9,055 bases of DNA from NCBI GenBank assembly GCA_030596585.1, contig JAUVJM010000049.1, positions 1-9,055 of the forward strand. Direction: 5' to 3'. Origin of the DNA: a bacterium. Lineage in GTDB: Bacteria; NPL-UPA2; JAUVJM01. The notes beneath the pieces are model-generated. The model did no database searches, was not told the origin of the DNA, and saw nothing but the letters and a program-made list of their open reading frames with translations. Position numbers and translations under genes: made by a program. Shown piece by piece: positions 6,443-9,055 of this stretch. How positions within the stretch are numbered: the stretch's first letter is position 1; every line of letters begins with the position of its first letter.

Positions 6443-6533
6443 TTCGACCTGCCCGCCGGCAGGCAGGGCCTGTCGAGACGGAGTTCGAGCTTGTCGAGAC
6501 CCTGTCTTCTCGATACGCTTTTGCTTACTCGAA
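6443..6533. repeat. TCGA-rich palindromic intergenic repeat element (MITE/REP-like)
   Basis: The element of about 91 bp is bounded by TTCGA (6443-6447) and TCGAA (6529-6533). It opens with a 20-bp near-perfect palindrome, CCTGCCCGCCGGCAGGCAGG (6448-6467, one mismatched pair). It contains a direct repeat TGTCGAGAC at 6471-6479 and 6492-6500, and six TCGA tetramers in total. No protein is encoded. The structure is that of a small non-autonomous or REP-type intergenic repeat. I infer it is multicopy in the genome, but the window has only one copy. Confidence 0.6.
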
Positions 6534-6557
6534 GAATAAACTGATCACTGTATTCCT

Positions 6558-6782
6558 ATGACAAAGCGAGTTTCACGAATTGAGCTTTCTATATGTTATG
6601 TTATCGACAAAATCTTCGGTGGCATAATGGTCCTGCTCTATGGACGGCATCCCTCGGAAACAAAAGCACAGAGACTGACCCGGTGGGCGCTGGTTCTACT
6701 TGCCATCGTCGGGACAGTGGTTCTCTTCCTTATTCTAAAAGCACTTTTCTCAACAGAAACACCGAAGTACTACATACCATGA
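6558..6782 (+). CDS. Small single-pass membrane protein coupled to the TPR gene
   Basis: I do not recognise this 74-residue protein. It has a basic N-terminus (MTKRVSR), a moderately hydrophobic stretch at about 11-28, a charged segment (about 30-42) and one clear transmembrane helix at about 43-64 (WALVLLAIVGTVVLFLILKALF). A short tail, STETPKYYIP, follows. Its stop codon overlaps the start of the TPR gene as ATGA, so the two are probably translated together and may interact, with this protein acting as a membrane partner. ATG 6558 lacks a good Shine-Dalgarno; an in-frame ATG at 6627 behind GGTGG would give a shorter form beginning at MVLLYGR. A frame read across the same DNA as an extension of the TPR gene has a non-protein-like composition, which supports the frame chosen here. 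Confidence 0.68.
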   Translation: MTKRVSRIELSICYVIDKIFGGIMVLLYGRHPSETKAQRLTRWALVLLAIVGTVVLFLILKALFSTETPKYYIP

Positions 6783-8749
6783 CTCAGGGTAAAGGTACAC
6801 AAAGCATGCCCCAAGACGAAGAGAAAAAGAAAGCTCGTAAAGTTGAGCAACTGTATAATAAAGCTCTCCTGTCAATAGAATCCGGGCAGCACGATTATGC
6901 CATTACATTCCTCAGGAGCGCCCTTTCCATTGACCCTGAGTTTGCAAAAGCCCACGAGGCGATTAAACTGGCGAAGACAAGAAAACTCCAACAGGCAAGG
7001 CTCATCAGCCAAAAAACCAGAAGTATACTCTTCATGATCCAGGCTTTTTTCTACGAACACAGGGGGAAATATGAGAAAGCTCTGGACAAATATGAAAGTC
7101 TCTTTGCTCTTATGCCTCCGCCGCTTGTAATGCTGTACCATCTGGGTGATGTATACCTCGCAAACGGAATACTGGAAAGCGCTGCAACAGCTTACAGGGC
7201 AGTCTTGCAGGCTGATCCAAACAACATTCATTCCCTGAGAAAACTTGGTGGAATCTATCTCGATCAGGGCAAGACCGCCGAAGCGAAACCCATTTACGAC
7301 CGCCTTTCATCAGTTGCGGCAGACAACATGGCAGTGATGAAGGAAGTAAACGATGCCTATGCGATAATAACTATCGAAAAGGGGCGCTGGGAGGAAGCAG
7401 TATCTTTCCGGCAGAAAGTCGCAGGGGATACTACCGCCGAAAACAGGGAAGCGCCGGAGGAAAAAGAAGAAGCCATCGCCGCAGGTGATTTGAGCGAACG
7501 AATAGGAATCCTCAAGAGAACCCTTGAGAAAGATGCAGACAATACAGATCTGCGTAAAGAATTAGCGGAACTGTTACTTGAGAAAAAACACACGGATGGA
7601 GCCATCTCTGAATACAGGAAAATAGTGGACATCAATCCGGAGGATATTACCTCCCGCGAGATGCTCGCAAGCCTTTACCGGAAAGCGGGAAACATTCAAA
7701 AAGCGGCAAAGGAATACGGGGAACTGAATAAGCTTTTCCCCGACAGACTGGACATTCTTGGTACGCTTGCGGAGCTTCTCTGCGAACAGGATGCCCCGGA
7801 GAAAGCAACCGAGGTCTATCAGAAAATAATCGAACTCTCCGCCGATGACCCGGACGCACATGAAACTCTCGGGAAACTCTACGAACAAACCAGGCATTTC
7901 GAAGATGCAATTCTTGAATACGAAAAAGTTCTGAGCCTTGCCCCCGAAAGAAAAAAAGTGGAGGAGAGTCTCGGTAATCTTTATCTCAGGGATGGGAAAA
8001 ACGCAAAAGCAATTGAGAAATTCGAAAGGGTAACCGAAGAAGATAAAACAAACACAGGCTTGCGCAAAATCCTGGGAGATCTGTATCTCAGGGAAAGCCT
8101 GTACGATAAAGCAAGAGCGGCCTACGAGGAAATCCTGAGCATCAGCCCGGATGATACTTCTGCAAAAGCAAGGTTACAGGAAATCGAAGCGGCGGAGCTT
8201 GACAAAAAAGCAGATGAAATAGACAGCCAGGTCAAGAAATATGAAAAGGCAGGGTCGGCAGAATCGGATAACCGCGAGGTAAGAAATAGACTTGAGGAAG
8301 CAAAACTCGCCAGACTTGATTTGCAGATTCAGGCTCTGGAAAATAGAAGTAAAGCGTCGCCTGATAACCCGGAATTCCACTATCAGCTCGGGGTAGCCTG
8401 CAGGAAAAGAGGCTATTCCGACAGAGCATTGAAGGAGTTGCAATTGGCTGTCAACGATGAAGCGAGAAGTATTGAGAGCCAGCACCTCATCGGGCTCTGT
8501 TTCGAAGACAAGAATATACTGGATATTGCAGCAAGACAGCTCGAGAAAGCAGCTGGCAAATCGGACGAAATGAACGATACCAGAAAGGCAATCCTGTACG
8601 ACCTCGGAAGAATCTACGAAAAGATGAACCGGGAACAAGACGCTCTCGGGAAATACAAAGAGATTTACGAAGTGGACATTGGCTACAGGGATGTCTCCGC
8701 CAAAATAGAAAAAGCCTATAAAGACCAGACGCCAGACCTCAGACCGTAA
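6779..8749 (+). CDS. Large tetratricopeptide repeat (TPR) protein
   Basis: This 656-residue, highly charged protein is built almost entirely of TPR helix pairs. Clear repeats are visible around 23-56 (YAITFLRSALSIDPEF), 116-150 (LGDVYLANG...AVLQADPNN), 256-290, 292-322, 325-358, 360-392, 394-425, 428-460, 532-560 and 605-635, many with the typical A/G-x-x-Y...P pattern. Two charged non-TPR linkers lie at about 215-240 and 465-525 and look coiled-coil-like. No signal peptide or TM helix is present, so it is cytosolic or held at the membrane by the small protein encoded just upstream. ATG 6779 is chosen for the ATGA overlap with that gene; ATG 6806 (MPQDEEKK) behind AAAGG is an alternative. An open frame back to 6593 is rejected because it runs over the upstream gene. 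The protein is a scaffold in general terms; its cargo is unknown. Confidence 0.9.
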   Translation: MTQGKGTQSMPQDEEKKKARKVEQLYNKALLSIESGQHDYAITFLRSALSIDPEFAKAHEAIKLAKTRKLQQARLISQKTRSILFMIQAFFYEHRGKYEKALDKYESLFALMPPPLVMLYHLGDVYLANGILESAATAYRAVLQADPNNIHSLRKLGGIYLDQGKTAEAKPIYDRLSSVAADNMAVMKEVNDAYAIITIEKGRWEEAVSFRQKVAGDTTAENREAPEEKEEAIAAGDLSERIGILKRTLEKDADNTDLRKELAELLLEKKHTDGAISEYRKIVDINPEDITSREMLASLYRKAGNIQKAAKEYGELNKLFPDRLDILGTLAELLCEQDAPEKATEVYQKIIELSADDPDAHETLGKLYEQTRHFEDAILEYEKVLSLAPERKKVEESLGNLYLRDGKNAKAIEKFERVTEEDKTNTGLRKILGDLYLRESLYDKARAAYEEILSISPDDTSAKARLQEIEAAELDKKADEIDSQVKKYEKAGSAESDNREVRNRLEEAKLARLDLQIQALENRSKASPDNPEFHYQLGVACRKRGYSDRALKELQLAVNDEARSIESQHLIGLCFEDKNILDIAARQLEKAAGKSDEMNDTRKAILYDLGRIYEKMNREQDALGKYKEIYEVDIGYRDVSAKIEKAYKDQTPDLRP

Positions 8750-8788
8750 ACCAAAAGCCCGCCATTCTCAACCCCTTAGAAGACTTTC

Positions 8789-9019
8789 CTATCCGGTCCG
8801 TGTTGTATCCTGCCCACCCCCTTCCTTCGCTTGAGTCCGAACAAGACTTTTCAACCGCCGAATCCTTCTGAAAAATACAACAGCCATCGTAAAGAGAGCA
8901 GACCACATTAGCACATCCGGGTAGCAGCCCTCGAAATGGAAGGCCTTTGGCCACAACGCACATATGGAAATGATAATAAGAGCATCCTCAAAATATGCCG
9001 CAACCCGCCTCTTCATCAT
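8789..9019 (-). CDS. Small two-TM membrane protein (unknown function)
   Basis: I do not recognise the family of this 76-residue protein. It has two hydrophobic helices, at about 13-27 (ALIIISICALWPKAF) and 35-50 (DVLMWSALFTMAVVFF), joined by a short HFEGCYP loop. A strongly basic segment (RRIRRLKSLVR) follows, suggesting a cytoplasmic C-terminus. The start is a double ATG (9019 and 9016) behind AGGAGGAGAGG at about 5 nt, an excellent ribosome binding site. The frame also stays open upstream to the right edge of the window, so a longer protein with this as its C-terminal end is not ruled out. It converges on the TPR gene with about 39 bp between the stop codons and no obvious terminator. Confidence 0.68.
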   Translation of the reverse strand: MMKRRVAAYFEDALIIISICALWPKAFHFEGCYPDVLMWSALFTMAVVFFRRIRRLKSLVRTQAKEGGGQDTTRTG

Positions 9020-9055
9020 TGGTTCCTCTCCTCCTGTTGCTGCTATGTCTGAATC

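Noticed and set aside
6416..6445. Rho-independent terminator after the M24 gene
   Set aside because: The stem is only 7 bp and is followed by mixed sequence instead of a T-tract.
6593..6778. In-frame extension of the TPR gene 62 codons upstream
   Set aside because: The extension overlaps the TM-protein frame almost entirely, has non-TPR, shadow-like composition, and the ATGA overlap at 6779 gives a natural start.
8174..8638. A 154-codon minus-strand frame opposite the TPR gene
   Set aside because: The TPR protein on the other strand is unambiguous, and the antisense product is Phe/Cys/Leu-rich as expected for a shadow of Glu/Lys-rich coding sequence.
8739..8963. A 74-codon minus-strand frame overlapping the small two-TM gene
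   Set aside because: The alternative frame (8789-9019) has a far better ribosome binding site and a coherent membrane-protein composition.

Overview
This window (roughly mid-40s % GC by eye) looks like chromosome of an uncultivated, Gram-negative-type bacterium. It has type IV pilus / type II secretion genes, well-formed sigma70-like promoters, clear Shine-Dalgarno sites, a long TPR protein and MITE-like AT-rich and GC-rich intergenic repeats. I cannot name the lineage from sequence alone; a deep-branching or PVC-like group is only a guess. I see no rRNA, tRNA, CRISPR array, transposase or phage gene.

Left half (1-5020, minus strand): one compact operon read right to left from a promoter at 5110..5082. 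It encodes a soluble histidine kinase with a degenerate GGDEF-like tail, three stand-alone receiver proteins, a PilB/GspE-type assembly ATPase with an N-terminal MshEN (c-di-GMP-binding type) domain, and a PilC/GspF-type inner-membrane platform protein that runs off the left edge. Most junctions overlap or nearly touch, so a signalling module is welded to the motor of a pilus or secretion machine. The exception is the ATPase-PilC junction, where a 33-bp-arm imperfect inverted repeat sits just before the pilC ribosome binding site.

Middle (5021-6557): a divergent intergenic region with two strong back-to-back promoters, then a plus-strand M24 (Xaa-Pro peptidase fold) protein that has lost most metal ligands and is probably not a peptidase. 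A 190-bp gap follows with a promoter candidate, a perfect short hairpin and a TCGA-rich repeat element of about 91 bp.

Right part (6558-9055): a small single-TM protein translationally coupled (ATGA) to a 656-residue TPR protein on the plus strand, and a small two-TM protein on the minus strand entering from the right edge.

The strongest system-level idea is that phosphorylation and possibly c-di-GMP inputs converge on the pilus/secretion ATPase through the kinase, the three receivers and the MshEN domain. This is inference from gene order and motifs.
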